The notes: generated by a model not told the origin, from the sequence alone. A DNA stretch of 64,000 nt from Ruegeria sp. THAF33 (GCF_009363615.1 NZ_CP045385.1:747102-811101), one strand, 5' to 3'. Positions 42,254 through 51,955 are shown, counted from the stretch's first letter. Translations and numbers: made by a program.

Positions 42254-43213
42254 ATGTCCAAGAATATCTTTACCGGCACCATGCCAGCCCTGATGACCCC
42301 GTGCAAAGCCGACCGGACCCCGGATTTCGATGCCCTGGTGAAAAAGGGCAAGGAAATGATCGAGGCCGGCATGTCGGCCGTGGTGTATTGCGGCTCGATG
42401 GGCGACTGGCCGTTGCTGTCGGATGCCGAACGCATGCAAGGTGTCGAAAGCCTGATCGACGCCGGCCTTCCTGTCGTCGTCGGCACCGGTGCGATAAACT
42501 CGAAATCTGCCGTGGCGCTAGCTGCACATGCGCAAAAGGTCGGCGCGGCAGGGCTTATGGTCATCCCACGTGTGCTGTCGCGCGGATCGTCCATCCCGGC
42601 ACAGCGCAACCACTTCAAGGCAATACTGTCAGCCGCGCCGGATATCCCGGCCATCATATACAACAGCCCCGTCTACGGCTTCGCCACCCGCGCTGATTTG
42701 TTCCTGGAATTGCGTGCAGATCATCCGAACCTTGTCGGGTTCAAGGAATTCGGAGGCAAAGGCGACCTGCGCTACGCCGCGGAACACATCACCTCGAAAG
42801 ATGATCAGGTCACGCTGATGGTGGGCGTGGACACCGAGGTTTATCATGGCTTCGTCAACTGCGGCGCCACGGGTTCGATTACCGGTATCGGTACCGCCCT
42901 GCCCAAAGAGGCACTGCTGCTGGCCGCCCTGTGCCAGAAAGCGGCGGCGGGCCATGCCGAAGCGCGCCTGCGCGCGCGCGAGCTTGAAGAAGCCTTTGGC
43001 GTGCTGGCCAGCTTTGACGAAGGCACCGATCTGGTGCTGTACTACAAGCACCTGCTGGTCCTGAACGGTGAAGAGGAATACCGCTTGCACTTCAACGAAA
43101 CCGACGAGCTGACGGATGCCCAGCGCAACTATTGCGAACAGCAATACAGACTGTTCCGCACCTGGTTTGCCGACTGGTCCAGCCAGGGCGGGGTCATCGC
43201 TGAATGCATGTGA
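42254..43213 (+). CDS. Pyrroline-4-hydroxy-2-carboxylate deaminase-type DHDPS-family enzyme
   Basis: Class I aldolase-fold enzyme of 319 residues in the dihydrodipicolinate synthase family. The Schiff-base lysine is in NLVGFKEFGGKGD and the Tyr in AIIYNSPVYGF. In hydroxyproline catabolism the family member deaminates and dehydrates 1-pyrroline-4-hydroxy-2-carboxylate to 2-oxoglutarate semialdehyde. The next gene, a 4-hydroxyproline epimerase, overlaps it by 10 bases, which supports this assignment. The start MSKNIFTGTMPALMTP gives the normal length. Confidence 0.88.
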   Translation: MSKNIFTGTMPALMTPCKADRTPDFDALVKKGKEMIEAGMSAVVYCGSMGDWPLLSDAERMQGVESLIDAGLPVVVGTGAINSKSAVALAAHAQKVGAAGLMVIPRVLSRGSSIPAQRNHFKAILSAAPDIPAIIYNSPVYGFATRADLFLELRADHPNLVGFKEFGGKGDLRYAAEHITSKDDQVTLMVGVDTEVYHGFVNCGATGSITGIGTALPKEALLLAALCQKAAAGHAEARLRARELEEAFGVLASFDEGTDLVLYYKHLLVLNGEEEYRLHFNETDELTDAQRNYCEQQYRLFRTWFADWSSQGGVIAECM

Positions 43214-44136
43214 TCGACAGCCATACCGGAGGCATGCCCACGCGGGTCATCCTGAACGGCGGCCCCGATCTGGGGTCGGGCCCGCTGGCCGAGCGCGCGC
43301 AACGCCTGGCCACCGAGCACAAGGATTTCTACAAATCGGTCCTTCTGGAACCACGCGGTCAACCCGGCATGGTCGGGGCGCTTCTGGTGGCGCCGGAAAC
43401 GTCTGGCTGCGAAACCGGCGTGATCTATTTCGATGCCGATGCCGTTCTGGGCATGTGCGGTCATGGCACCATCGGCCTTGGGGTCACTCTGGCCCATCTG
43501 GGCCGGATCGGTCCGGGGACGCACAGGGTCGAAACGCCGGCCGGCGTCATCTCGGTTGACCTGTTGGACGCCAATACAGTGCGCGTCACCAATATCGAAA
43601 GCCGCCGGGTCAGGGCTTCGGTGTCGGTAGACGTCGAAGGCCATGGAAAAGTGACCGGCGATCTGGCCTATGGTGGCAACTGGTTCTTCATTGTCGATCC
43701 CAGCCCGATGGACGTGACGCCCGGCAACATCCGTGCCCTCACCGATCTGACCATTGCAATTCGCAAAGCCTGCATCGACCAGAACGTGCGTGGCGAAAAC
43801 GGGGAACCTGTGGACCACGTGATCTTGCAGGACAAATCCCCGGACAACGACGTTCACAGCAGGAATTTCGTCCTGTGCCCGGACGATCAATATGACCGAT
43901 CCCCGTGCGGGACCGGCAGTTCTGCGCGTCTGGCCTGTCTGGCCGCGGATGGGGTTCTGGTTCCGGGGCAAGAGATCGTGCAGGAAAGCGTGATCGGCAG
44001 CTCTTACCGGCTGAGCTTTCAGCCCGGTCCCAATGGCGGCATCATTCCGACCCTGACCGGGCAGGCGCATATCATGGCCGAGGGCAGATTGATTTTCGCG
44101 CAAAACGATCCGTTCCGCGGTGGGATCCTTCTTTGA
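43204..44136 (+). CDS. 4-hydroxyproline 2-epimerase (proline racemase family, Cys/Cys)
   Basis: Epimerase of 310 residues. The two catalytic cysteines are in GMCGHGTIG (about 80) and DRSPCGTGSSARLA (about 236), the Cys/Cys pair of 4-hydroxyproline 2-epimerases. It converts trans-4-hydroxy-L-proline to cis-4-hydroxy-D-proline, the substrate of the FAD enzyme encoded next. The N-terminus MHVIDSHTGGMPTRVI is typical for the family. Confidence 0.92.
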   Translation: MHVIDSHTGGMPTRVILNGGPDLGSGPLAERAQRLATEHKDFYKSVLLEPRGQPGMVGALLVAPETSGCETGVIYFDADAVLGMCGHGTIGLGVTLAHLGRIGPGTHRVETPAGVISVDLLDANTVRVTNIESRRVRASVSVDVEGHGKVTGDLAYGGNWFFIVDPSPMDVTPGNIRALTDLTIAIRKACIDQNVRGENGEPVDHVILQDKSPDNDVHSRNFVLCPDDQYDRSPCGTGSSARLACLAADGVLVPGQEIVQESVIGSSYRLSFQPGPNGGIIPTLTGQAHIMAEGRLIFAQNDPFRGGILL

Positions 44137-44202
44137 CAAAACTATCGGGGACTGGCGCAATCCAGCCCCCGGAACCAAGCCACAGTTTGAGAAGATCTGG
44201 CC

Positions 44203-45453
44203 ATGCTGCAAGACAACCCGACGGATATCGTTGTGATCGGTGCCGGTATCATCGGCATCAGCACCGCACTTGAATTGCAAAAACGCGGCCGGCGCGTGCT
44301 GGTGCTGGATCGCGAAGGCGTAGGAGCCGGTGCCTCGAAGGGCAACGCCGGAGCCTTTGCCTTCACCGACATCGTGCCATTGGCCACCCCCGGGATCATG
44401 CGCAAGGCTCCGAAATGGCTGTTTGATCCGCTGGGTCCACTTTCAATTCCTCCTTCTTACGCTTTGAACATCGCGCCGTGGATGCTGCGGTTCTGGCGGG
44501 CCAGTTGGCAGGATCGCTATGCTGCGGCCTTGTCTGCGCAGGCTGCTTTGATGGATCACGGCCGCGCGGCGCTGGAACGCCAGATCGCGGATGTCGATGG
44601 CGAAGCGCTGATGCAACGCGACGGCCAGTTGCAGGTGTTCGAGGGTGAAGCAGAATTCCGCGCCAGTCTGCCCACATGGGACAGGCGCAAGGATCACGGC
44701 ATCCCCTTTGACCTGCTGGACAACCCCGACGCGATTGCGGAAATCCAGCCCGGGCTTGACCGACGATTTACCCATGCGGGTTTTACACCCACCTGGATGA
44801 ACACGGTCGATCCGGCCAGCTGGACAAGACATTTGGCCACCCGGTTCACCGCCCGTGGCGGTCAGGTCGAAATCGCGACAATCAGCGCGCTCACACCCAT
44901 GGATGCGGGCGTTCGCCTGACGACTTCGATCGGTGAAATTGATGCAAGACAGGTGATCGTGGCCGCCGGGGCGTGGTCTCATCACCTGGCGAAAACCCTG
45001 GGCGATCGCATCCCTCTGGAAACCGAGCGCGGGTACAACACGACCCTGCCCCAAGGGGCCTTTGACCTGCGCACCCATCTGACATTCGGTGGCCACGGAT
45101 TTGTGGTGACGCGGATCAACGGCGGTGTGCGCATCGGTGGCGCGGTCGAGTTGGGCGGGTTGGAACTGCCGCCCAATTACAAACGCGCCGACGCGCTACT
45201 GGCAAAGGCCGGGCGCTTCATGCCTGGCCTGAATTTGGAAGGCGGCACGCAATGGATGGGCTTCCGGCCGTCGCTGCCCGACAGTTTGCCGCTGATCGAC
45301 CGCTCGGCGCGTGCGCCACAGGTGTTTTACGCCTTCGGACATGGCCATCTGGGTTTGACGCAATCCGCAGGCACGGCGGAACTGGTCGCGGATCTGGTCA
45401 CGGACACCAAGCCCGCGCTCGACATGAAGCCTTACGCATCCACACGCTTCTGA
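44203..45453 (+). CDS. FAD-dependent D-hydroxyproline dehydrogenase (DadA-like)
   Basis: Flavoprotein of 416 residues in the glycine/D-amino-acid oxidase family. The FAD Rossmann motif is IVVIGAGIIGISTALELQKR (residues 9-28) and a second FAD segment is RQVIVAAGAWS. By position after the epimerase it oxidises cis-4-hydroxy-D-proline to 1-pyrroline-4-hydroxy-2-carboxylate. It is a single-subunit type; no small ferredoxin-like subunits are nearby. A GGGGACTGG/CCAGCCCCC hairpin with one mismatch (44147-44170) lies between it and the epimerase gene. Confidence 0.88.
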   Translation: MLQDNPTDIVVIGAGIIGISTALELQKRGRRVLVLDREGVGAGASKGNAGAFAFTDIVPLATPGIMRKAPKWLFDPLGPLSIPPSYALNIAPWMLRFWRASWQDRYAAALSAQAALMDHGRAALERQIADVDGEALMQRDGQLQVFEGEAEFRASLPTWDRRKDHGIPFDLLDNPDAIAEIQPGLDRRFTHAGFTPTWMNTVDPASWTRHLATRFTARGGQVEIATISALTPMDAGVRLTTSIGEIDARQVIVAAGAWSHHLAKTLGDRIPLETERGYNTTLPQGAFDLRTHLTFGGHGFVVTRINGGVRIGGAVELGGLELPPNYKRADALLAKAGRFMPGLNLEGGTQWMGFRPSLPDSLPLIDRSARAPQVFYAFGHGHLGLTQSAGTAELVADLVTDTKPALDMKPYASTRF

Positions 45454-45468
45454 TCAGGAGAACACCTC

Positions 45469-46572
45469 ATGAAAATCACTGCACTGAACGTATATCGGGT
45501 GGATCTGCCGCTGAAGGAAGGCCGCTACAACTGGTCCAATGGCAACTATGTCGAAGTCTTCGACAGCACCGTTCTCGAGATCATCACGGATGAAGGTCTC
45601 AAGGGGTATGCCGAATGCTGCCCTCTGGGATCGGCTTATCTTCCGTCCTTTGCACTGGGCGTCAGGGCCGGGCTGGCGGAATTGTCGCCACATCTGATCG
45701 GGAAGGATCCGCTGAATATCGGCCAGATCAATCGCACCATGGATGGCGCCCTGCGTGGCCACCCTTATGCCAAGGCGCCTGTTGATATCGCCTGCTGGGA
45801 TCTGCTGGGCAAGGCGACCGGACAACCCCTTTACACCCTGTTGGGCGGCGACGCGCAACAGGACGTGGTGCTGTATCGCGCGATCAGTCAGGAAGCACCG
45901 GACATCATGGCGCAAAAGATCGAAGGTTATGCGGCCGAAGGCTATACGAAGTTTCAACTGAAAGTGGGCGGCGACGCCAATGACGACATCGACCGCATTC
46001 ACGCCACCCGCGCGGTTCTGAAAAAGACCGACCTGCTGGTGGCGGATGCCAACACTGGCTGGACCCGGCACGAGGCCGCGCGTGTCGTAGGCGCCATCGC
46101 GGGTATGGATGTCTATGTGGAACAACCCTGTTTGACTTATGAGGAATGCGTGTCGATCCGCCGGCGCACCGCGCTGCCCTTCGTGATGGATGAGGTCATC
46201 GACACGCCCAACACATTGGTCCGCGGCATTGCCGACGACGCCATGGACGTGATCAACCTGAAAATCTCAAAGGTAGGAGGTTTGAGCAAAGCAAGGCTGA
46301 TGCGCGATCTTTGCGTCGCACATGGTATCCCGATGACCATCGAAGACACCTGGGGGGGCGATATCACCACCGCCGCCATCGCTCATCTGGCGCGGTCGAC
46401 ACCGTCCGGGTTCACGTTCTCGGCCACCGATTTCAATTCCTATGGTACCGTGGACATCGCCGAGGGCGCGCCAAAGCGAGTCAATGGCCGGATGACCGCA
46501 GCAGATCGCCCCGGTCTGGGCGTGACACCGATCTTCGACGCGCTGGGTGCCCCTGTCGCGCAATATAGCTGA
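45469..46572 (+). CDS. Enolase-superfamily enzyme, probable cis-3-hydroxy-L-proline dehydratase
   Basis: Mandelate-racemase/muconate-lactonizing-type enzyme of 367 residues. The base lysine is in [12 protein letters not shown], the metal ligands are in [16 protein letters not shown] and FVMDEVID, and the second lysine is in [11 protein letters not shown]. Within hydroxyproline gene clusters two such families are known: hydroxyproline-betaine 2-epimerase and cis-3-hydroxy-L-proline dehydratase. The close similarity I recall to the Labrenzia dehydratase ([24 protein letters not shown]) and the lack of betaine demethylase genes favour the dehydratase. It follows the FAD enzyme by 15 bases. Confidence 0.78.
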   Translation: MKITALNVYRVDLPLKEGRYNWSNGNYVEVFDSTVLEIITDEGLKGYAECCPLGSAYLPSFALGVRAGLAELSPHLIGKDPLNIGQINRTMDGALRGHPYAKAPVDIACWDLLGKATGQPLYTLLGGDAQQDVVLYRAISQEAPDIMAQKIEGYAAEGYTKFQLKVGGDANDDIDRIHATRAVLKKTDLLVADANTGWTRHEAARVVGAIAGMDVYVEQPCLTYEECVSIRRRTALPFVMDEVIDTPNTLVRGIADDAMDVINLKISKVGGLSKARLMRDLCVAHGIPMTIEDTWGGDITTAAIAHLARSTPSGFTFSATDFNSYGTVDIAEGAPKRVNGRMTAADRPGLGVTPIFDALGAPVAQYS

Positions 46573-46579
46573 GGTAAAC

Positions 46580-47605
46580 ATGCGCAGCAGCAAAACCGTA
46601 CATGTGATCTCGGCCCATGCCGAAGGTGAGGTTGGGGATGTCATCGTCGGGGGTGTCGCCCCACCGCCGGGCGACACTCTCTGGGAACAGCGAAGCTTCA
46701 TTGCGCGGGACCAGACCCTGCGCAACTTTGTTCTGAACGAACCACGCGGCGGTGTGTTCCGGCATGTCAACCTTCTGGTTCCGCCAAAACACCCCGAGGC
46801 GGACGCCGCCTGGATCATCATGGAACCCGAAGACACGCCGCCCATGTCGGGGTCCAACTCGATCTGTGTCTCAACCGTGTTGCTGGATGGCGGGATCATT
46901 CCAATGCACGAGCCGGAAACCCATATGGTGCTCGAGGCACCGGGCGGGTTGGTCCGGGTACGTGCGGAATGCCGCGATGGCAAGGCACAGCGCATCTTTG
47001 TCCAGAACCTGCCCAGTTTCGCCGACAAGCTGTCCGTCCCGCTTGAGGTATCCGGACTGGGCACGATCACGGTAGACACCGCTTATGGCGGCGACAGTTT
47101 CGTGGTCGTCGATGCGCAGGCGCTTGGGTTCGCAATCGTCGACCACGAGGCCCGCGACATTGCCCGGCTGGGGGTTAAGATCACAAACGCCGCCAATGAA
47201 CAGCTTGGATTCTCGCATCCCGAGAACCCGGACTGGGATCATATATCGTTCTGCGCCTTTTGCGGCCCGTTGAATGAAACGGAAACCGGCCTGAGCAGCA
47301 AGTCCGCCGTGGCGATCCAGCCGGGTAAGGTCGACCGTTCGCCGACGGGCACCGCTGTATCCGCGCGCATGGCGCTGATGGCGGCCAAGGGGGTGATGAA
47401 ACCCGGCCAGACCTTCGAGGCTGTCTCGATCATCGGATCGCGATTCACCGGGCGGATCATTGACACTGCGCAGGTCGGTGGCCGTGCGGCGATCGTTCCT
47501 GAAATCAGCGGTCGCGGTTGGATCACCGGAATTCATCAGCACATGTTGGACCCTGACGATCCATGGCCCGGTGGATATCGCCTGTCTGACACCTGGGGCG
47601 TTTGA
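46580..47605 (+). CDS. Proline-racemase-family protein with Ser/Thr in place of both catalytic Cys
   Basis: Proline racemase superfamily protein of 341 residues. The first catalytic position reads [14 protein letters not shown], with Ser where racemases have Cys (MCGH), and the second reads [14 protein letters not shown], with Thr where racemases have Cys. Cys/Cys enzymes are epimerases and Cys/Thr enzymes are trans-3-hydroxy-L-proline dehydratases, so a Ser/Thr pair points to a dehydratase-like or otherwise changed reaction. It starts eight bases after the enolase-type gene with GAGGT. I infer action on 3-hydroxyproline isomers. No pyrroline-2-carboxylate reductase, which a dehydratase route would need, is in the window. 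Confidence 0.85.
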   Translation: MRSSKTVHVISAHAEGEVGDVIVGGVAPPPGDTLWEQRSFIARDQTLRNFVLNEPRGGVFRHVNLLVPPKHPEADAAWIIMEPEDTPPMSGSNSICVSTVLLDGGIIPMHEPETHMVLEAPGGLVRVRAECRDGKAQRIFVQNLPSFADKLSVPLEVSGLGTITVDTAYGGDSFVVVDAQALGFAIVDHEARDIARLGVKITNAANEQLGFSHPENPDWDHISFCAFCGPLNETETGLSSKSAVAIQPGKVDRSPTGTAVSARMALMAAKGVMKPGQTFEAVSIIGSRFTGRIIDTAQVGGRAAIVPEISGRGWITGIHQHMLDPDDPWPGGYRLSDTWGV

Positions 47606-47757
47606 CGTCAGAAGGCACGGTTTTCGAAAACGGAAAAGTCTGAAGATACGCGGCCTCGTTGCGGTTTCATCATCAGATTCAGGCCTTTTTTCAAATCTCG
47701 GGCAGGGGTTGAACATGGGTCGAAATCCAAGTTCGGCTTGGAAAAGTCCGTGATTGC

Positions 47758-47773
47758 GGGTAATTGTATCCAA
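47758..47773. promoter_or_regulatory. Likely GntR autoregulatory operator
   Basis: On the minus strand this reads TTGGATACAATTACCC, close to the TTGGATACATTATCC site at 48501. It lies 22 bases before the GntR start codon, which fits autoregulation. Confidence 0.6.
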
Positions 47774-47795
47774 AAACCGTGGCGGGATATTGGAA

Positions 47796-48476
47796 ATGGC
47801 AGGAAAACGCGCGATCACAAAACAAAGCCTACCGGACGTCATCGCAAATGATCTGCGTGAACGTATCCTCAGCGGCGAACTCGCCGAGGGTGAGACGATC
47901 CGGCAGGAAGCACTGGCCGAGGAATATGATGTCTCTCGCATGCCGATCCGCGAGGCGCTGAAGCGCCTGAATGCCGAAGGTCTGGTGCAATGGGCCAACA
48001 ATCGCGGCGGCTCGGTGACCAAGCATTCCCTCGACGAAATCGGTGAAATTTTCGATCTTCGCATCCTGATCGAAGTCGATCTGTTCCGCCGGGCCATCCC
48101 GAATATGGGCCCAGGGGAATTTGCGCGTTGCGACGAAATCCTCAAGCAGATGGAAGCGTCGTATGATGAAAATGACGTCGGCAAGTGGGGGATATTGAAC
48201 TATCAGTATCACTCGGCGCTTTATGCGGCGTCACAGCGGAAGCTGACCAACGAATTGCTGGACCGCGTCAACCTGCAATCGGATCGCTATGTCAGGATGC
48301 ATCTGAGCGTGATGAAACAGCGCGAACCCGCAAAAAAGGAGCATCGTGATCTGTTGCGGCTGGCCCGGGAAGGCAATGTGGACAAAGCCTGCGAGGTCTT
48401 GGCCCAGCATATTCGCCGGACCAAGGAACAGCTTCTGGAAATGATCGCCTCGAAGCGCGGGACAGACGAACCCTAG
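47796..48476 (+). CDS. GntR-family (FCD) regulator of the hydroxyproline island
   Basis: Regulator of 226 residues. The winged helix is LPDVIANDLRERILSG followed by EEYDVSRMPIREALKRL; the C-terminal FCD domain (about 90-215) carries LRILIEVDLFRRAIP and a His-rich metal pocket in NYQYHSALYAAS. I start at MAGKRAITKQ; an upstream frame start at 47754 would place the operator inside the gene. Three matching operators (39236, 47758, 48501) mark its probable targets. Confidence 0.9.
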   Translation: MAGKRAITKQSLPDVIANDLRERILSGELAEGETIRQEALAEEYDVSRMPIREALKRLNAEGLVQWANNRGGSVTKHSLDEIGEIFDLRILIEVDLFRRAIPNMGPGEFARCDEILKQMEASYDENDVGKWGILNYQYHSALYAASQRKLTNELLDRVNLQSDRYVRMHLSVMKQREPAKKEHRDLLRLAREGNVDKACEVLAQHIRRTKEQLLEMIASKRGTDEP

Positions 48477-48500
48477 GGCGGTCTTGCATGTCCTGTTATT

Positions 48501-48515
48501 TTGGATACATTATCC
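48501..48515. promoter_or_regulatory. Likely GntR operator before the semialdehyde dehydrogenase
   Basis: TTGGATACATTATCC holds the inverted repeat GGATA-CAT-TATCC. It lies 33 bases before the dehydrogenase ATG and 24 bases after the GntR stop. It argues for a separate promoter here and for the later start codon at 48549. Confidence 0.7.
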
Positions 48516-48548
48516 ATTAATCTGGACATCCCGAAACACGAGGCCCAA

Positions 48549-50063
48549 ATGACCTTTACCCCGCATGGCAAGCATCTGATCGCCGGCAACTGGCTTGCTG
48601 GTGACGATTTCTTTGCGTCACAACCCGCACATGGGCCATCGCATGGCTTTTCGAAAGGTCGCATTTCAGACGTCGACGCCGCTGCGCAGGCCGCGGAAGA
48701 GGCGTTTTGGAGTTATGGCTATTCCACTCGGGAAGAACGCGCCGCCTTTCTGAACGCCATTGCCGACGAGATCGAAGCGCGCGCCGATGCAATCACCGAG
48801 ATCGGCACTCAGGAAACCGGCCTGCCCGAGGCTCGGCTGCAAGGTGAGCGGGGCCGCACGTCGGGGCAGCTGAGGCTGTTCGCAACGCATATCCTCAGCG
48901 GCGATTATCTGGACCGACGCCACGACAGCGCACTGCCGCACCGTACACCCCTGCCCCGGCCCGATCTGAAAATGATCCAGCGCCCGATCGGCCCGGTCGC
49001 GGTGTTCGGCGCATCAAATTTCCCGCTGGCATTTTCCACCGCCGGGGGGGACACCGCCGCCGCACTGGCTGCTGGCTGCCCGGTTGTCGTCAAAGGCCAC
49101 GGCGCCCATCCGGGCACCGGCGAGATCATCGCCGAAGCCATCCTTGCGGCCATCCGCCGTTGCAACATTCATCCCGGCGTTTTCAGTCTGATCCAAGACG
49201 GCGGACCGGCTGTGGGTTCAGCCTTGGTGCAGCACCCTCTGATCAAGGCGGTCGGATTCACCGGATCGCTTGCGGGCGGTCGCGCCCTGTTCGACCTGTG
49301 CGCCGCGCGCCCCGAACCGATTCCGTTTTTTGGTGAGCTTGGATCGGTCAATCCCATGTTCATTTTGGATGCGGCACTGGCAAACCGGGGTGAAGATATC
49401 GCCAAAGGCTGGGCCGGCTCGCTTACGATGGGCGCTGGTCAGTTCTGCACCAACCCGGGCGTCGTCGTGATGCCAGCAGGTGAAGCAACGGACCGTTTCG
49501 CCGAGATCGCGCAGGCCGCATTGACCGAAGTTCCGGCGCAGACCATGCTGACCGACGGCATCGCCAAAGCCTATCGCAACGGTCAGGCCCGTGTTGCTGA
49601 AACCGCTGGCGTTCACGAGGTTCTGGCTTCGACATGCGATCAGCGCAATGCGACCCCTTTCCTTTACCGAACAAGCGCCGCAACCTGGCTGGCCAACACA
49701 TCCCTCGCGGAAGAGGTGTTCGGCCCACTGGGCATCATCGTGACCGCCGAGACACCCGACGAAATGCACGACGTCGCACGCGGATTGCACGGGCAGCTGA
49801 CCTGCACCCTGCATATGGACGAGGCCGACATGGGTATGGCGCGGTCCCTGCTGCCGATCCTTGAACGCAAAGCCGGGCGCGTGTTGGCCAATGGCTTCCC
49901 TACGGGGGTCGAGGTATGTGACAGCATGGTCCATGGCGGCCCCTACCCGGCTTCGACCAATTTCGGTGCCACATCCGTGGGCACATTGTCGATCCGACGT
50001 TTCTTGCGTCCTGTCTGCTATCAGAATCTACCGGATGCATTGCTGCCGGAACACTTCTTATAG
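48549..50063 (+). CDS. 2-oxoglutarate semialdehyde dehydrogenase
   Basis: Aldehyde dehydrogenase of 504 residues of the type that closes hydroxyproline and sugar-acid pathways (KGSADH). The nucleophile is in MGAGQFCTNPGVVVM, the general base in FFGELGSVNPMFIL and the cofactor region in VFGASNFPLAFSTAGGDTA. It oxidises 2-oxoglutarate semialdehyde to 2-oxoglutarate, the end point of the pathway encoded upstream. I start at MTFTPHGKHLIAG; an upstream in-frame ATG at 48501 would place the operator inside the gene. Confidence 0.9.
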   Translation: MTFTPHGKHLIAGNWLAGDDFFASQPAHGPSHGFSKGRISDVDAAAQAAEEAFWSYGYSTREERAAFLNAIADEIEARADAITEIGTQETGLPEARLQGERGRTSGQLRLFATHILSGDYLDRRHDSALPHRTPLPRPDLKMIQRPIGPVAVFGASNFPLAFSTAGGDTAAALAAGCPVVVKGHGAHPGTGEIIAEAILAAIRRCNIHPGVFSLIQDGGPAVGSALVQHPLIKAVGFTGSLAGGRALFDLCAARPEPIPFFGELGSVNPMFILDAALANRGEDIAKGWAGSLTMGAGQFCTNPGVVVMPAGEATDRFAEIAQAALTEVPAQTMLTDGIAKAYRNGQARVAETAGVHEVLASTCDQRNATPFLYRTSAATWLANTSLAEEVFGPLGIIVTAETPDEMHDVARGLHGQLTCTLHMDEADMGMARSLLPILERKAGRVLANGFPTGVEVCDSMVHGGPYPASTNFGATSVGTLSIRRFLRPVCYQNLPDALLPEHFL

Positions 50064-50393
50064 GGAAATCAGTCGACACCCGCCGATACCCTGAAAGCAC
50101 GACGCGCAGCAGGGTGTCGGCGGTTGCAACTGCGCAGTGTCAGGGGCATGAGGCACACGCCCCTGGATTCAATTGCACAGTTTCATTTGGGTAACAGTGC
50201 TTTTGTTCATTCGGTTCAGGGCAACAATCCCGGCCCGATCCGTTGGCACTTTGGTGAACTACCTGTATGAAATGACCCGTGTTGCCCAGTAGCAAAACCA
50301 ATTCGCCACGACCCATGAGATGATCGCCCCATTCGAGATCAATTTCCTCGCTGCATGCACCTCTCTTTTCATATCTCAAGAAAGGTAAACCTG
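50064..50393. other. Intergenic region between the dehydrogenase and matB
   Basis: A 330-base gap. The left part holds the hairpin at 50080-50123; the right part is AT-richer and should hold the matB promoter, with the ribosome site AAGAAAGG before 50394. A 79-codon minus-strand frame across it has no start signal and no recognisable family. Confidence 0.6.
50080..50123 (+). terminator. Stem-loop after the hydroxyproline island
   Basis: CCGCCGATACCCTG and CAGGGTGTCGGCGG pair at 13 of 14 positions (the remaining pair is T-G, allowed in RNA) around a 16-base loop. It starts 17 bases after the dehydrogenase stop. There is no T-run, so factor-dependent termination or transcript protection are both possible. 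Confidence 0.6.
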
Positions 50394-51908
50394 ATGGCTA
50401 ACCCTCTGTATGACGGCCTGTTCGGCATCCACGCCGGCAAAGGCACACCTTTTTTGCAGCTGCTGGACGGGACAACGATCTCTCACCAGGATTTCCTCGG
50501 CAAAGCGGCGCAGATTGCGCATGTGGCCAGGCATCTGGGCCTGAACCCCGGTGACCGCGTTGCGGCGCAGGTTGAAAAAAACCCCGAGGCGCTGGCGCTT
50601 TATGCTGCCTGCGCCCAGGCCGGTCTGGTGTTCCTGCCGCTGAATACCGCCTACACGGTCGATGAATTGACCTATTTCATCGAAAACAGCGGGGCCTCGC
50701 TGATTATCTGCGACACCGAAAGAGAAGGAAAACTCACCCCTGTCGGCGCGCAGCTGGGCGCCCGGGTAGAGACGCTGAACGCGGATGGCACCGGGTCTCT
50801 GACAGATTTGGCCGCGACCATGCCGACACGTTTCGAAACCGTCGCCCGCGATGGCGAGGATCTGGCAGCATTCCTTTACACGTCGGGAACCACAGGCCGG
50901 TCCAAGGGCGCCATGCTGACCCAGAACAATCTGCTGTCGAACGCACGGACACTGGTCAAGGAATGGCGCTTCACCTCGCAGGATGTGCTGCTGCATGCCC
51001 TGCCGATCTTTCACACGCACGGGCTGTTCGTCGCGACCAATATCATGCTGGCCGCAGGTGGATGCATGATCTGGCTGCCCAAATTCGATCTGGACCAGAT
51101 CATCGACAAATTGCCCTGTGCCACGTCGATGATGGGCGTCCCAACCTTCTATACGCGCCTGTTGGACGACCCGCGATTTACCAGGGAACTGGCCACCCAT
51201 ATGCGCCTGTTCGTTTCCGGATCGGCACCACTGCGGGCGGAAACCCATGTGCAGTTCGAAGAACGAACGGGTCATCGCATCCTTGAACGCTATGGCATGA
51301 CTGAAACCAACATGAACACGTCAAACCCATATGACGGCGAGCGGCGCGCCGGAACGGTCGGGCACCCACTGCCCGGGGTCGAACTGAAGATCTGTGATTC
51401 AGACGGCAATACCCTGCCTGCGGGCGAGATCGGCATAATTGAAGTGCGCGGGCCCAACGTCTTCAAAGGGTATTGGCAGATGCCTGAAAAAACCGCTGCC
51501 GAACTGCGCGACAACGGCTTTTTTATCACCGGTGATCTGGGCCGCATCGACGAGGATGGGTACGTCCATATCGTTGGTCGCAACAAGGATCTGATCATTT
51601 CGGGCGGCTACAACATCTACCCAAAAGAGATCGAGATGGTTCTCGATGATCAACCCGGTGTTCTGGAAAGCGCCGTGATCGGCGTGCCACATCCCGATTT
51701 CGGTGAAACGGTTGTTGGTGTCATCGTGGCAGAGCCCGGCCAGACCCCTGATCCGGTGGCGATAACGGGCGCGGTCCGCGAAGGTCTGGCCCGGTTCAAG
51801 CATCCGCGCAAGCTTATCGTTCTGGATGAACTGCCCCGCAACACGATGGGTAAGGTTCAAAAGAACATTCTGCGTGAGCGATACAAAGATCTCTTCATGA
51901 CCGTGTGA
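50394..51908 (+). CDS. matB: Malonyl-CoA synthetase (MatB)
   Basis: ANL-superfamily ligase of 504 residues, the length of rhizobial MatB. It activates malonate (or methylmalonate) with ATP and CoA. The ATP loop is LYTSGTTGRSKGAMLTQ, the adenylate motif is ERYGMTETNMNTSNPYDGER with the Arg that binds the malonate carboxylate in this family, and the catalytic lysine is in LPRNTMGKVQKN. The start MANPLYDGLFG follows AGAAAGG. It stands alone: no malonyl-CoA decarboxylase or malonate transporter is next to it. Confidence 0.88.
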   Translation: MANPLYDGLFGIHAGKGTPFLQLLDGTTISHQDFLGKAAQIAHVARHLGLNPGDRVAAQVEKNPEALALYAACAQAGLVFLPLNTAYTVDELTYFIENSGASLIICDTEREGKLTPVGAQLGARVETLNADGTGSLTDLAATMPTRFETVARDGEDLAAFLYTSGTTGRSKGAMLTQNNLLSNARTLVKEWRFTSQDVLLHALPIFHTHGLFVATNIMLAAGGCMIWLPKFDLDQIIDKLPCATSMMGVPTFYTRLLDDPRFTRELATHMRLFVSGSAPLRAETHVQFEERTGHRILERYGMTETNMNTSNPYDGERRAGTVGHPLPGVELKICDSDGNTLPAGEIGIIEVRGPNVFKGYWQMPEKTAAELRDNGFFITGDLGRIDEDGYVHIVGRNKDLIISGGYNIYPKEIEMVLDDQPGVLESAVIGVPHPDFGETVVGVIVAEPGQTPDPVAITGAVREGLARFKHPRKLIVLDELPRNTMGKVQKNILRERYKDLFMTV

Positions 51909-51955
51909 GCGAGTCTCGGCAAAGCGGGGATCAGCGGATGCACCCCCTGAAAAGA

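Noticed and set aside
46871..48184. A 437-codon minus-strand frame across the second racemase and GntR genes
   Set aside because: It covers two genes with clear motifs and the intergenic operator; no homology is recognisable.
50140..50379. A 79-codon Cys-containing minus-strand frame before matB
   Set aside because: It covers the expected matB promoter, has no ribosome site and no family I recognise.
50394..51908. matB as part of the hydroxyproline pathway
   Set aside because: No step of that pathway uses malonate; a hairpin and a 330-base gap separate it from the island, and no GntR operator precedes it.
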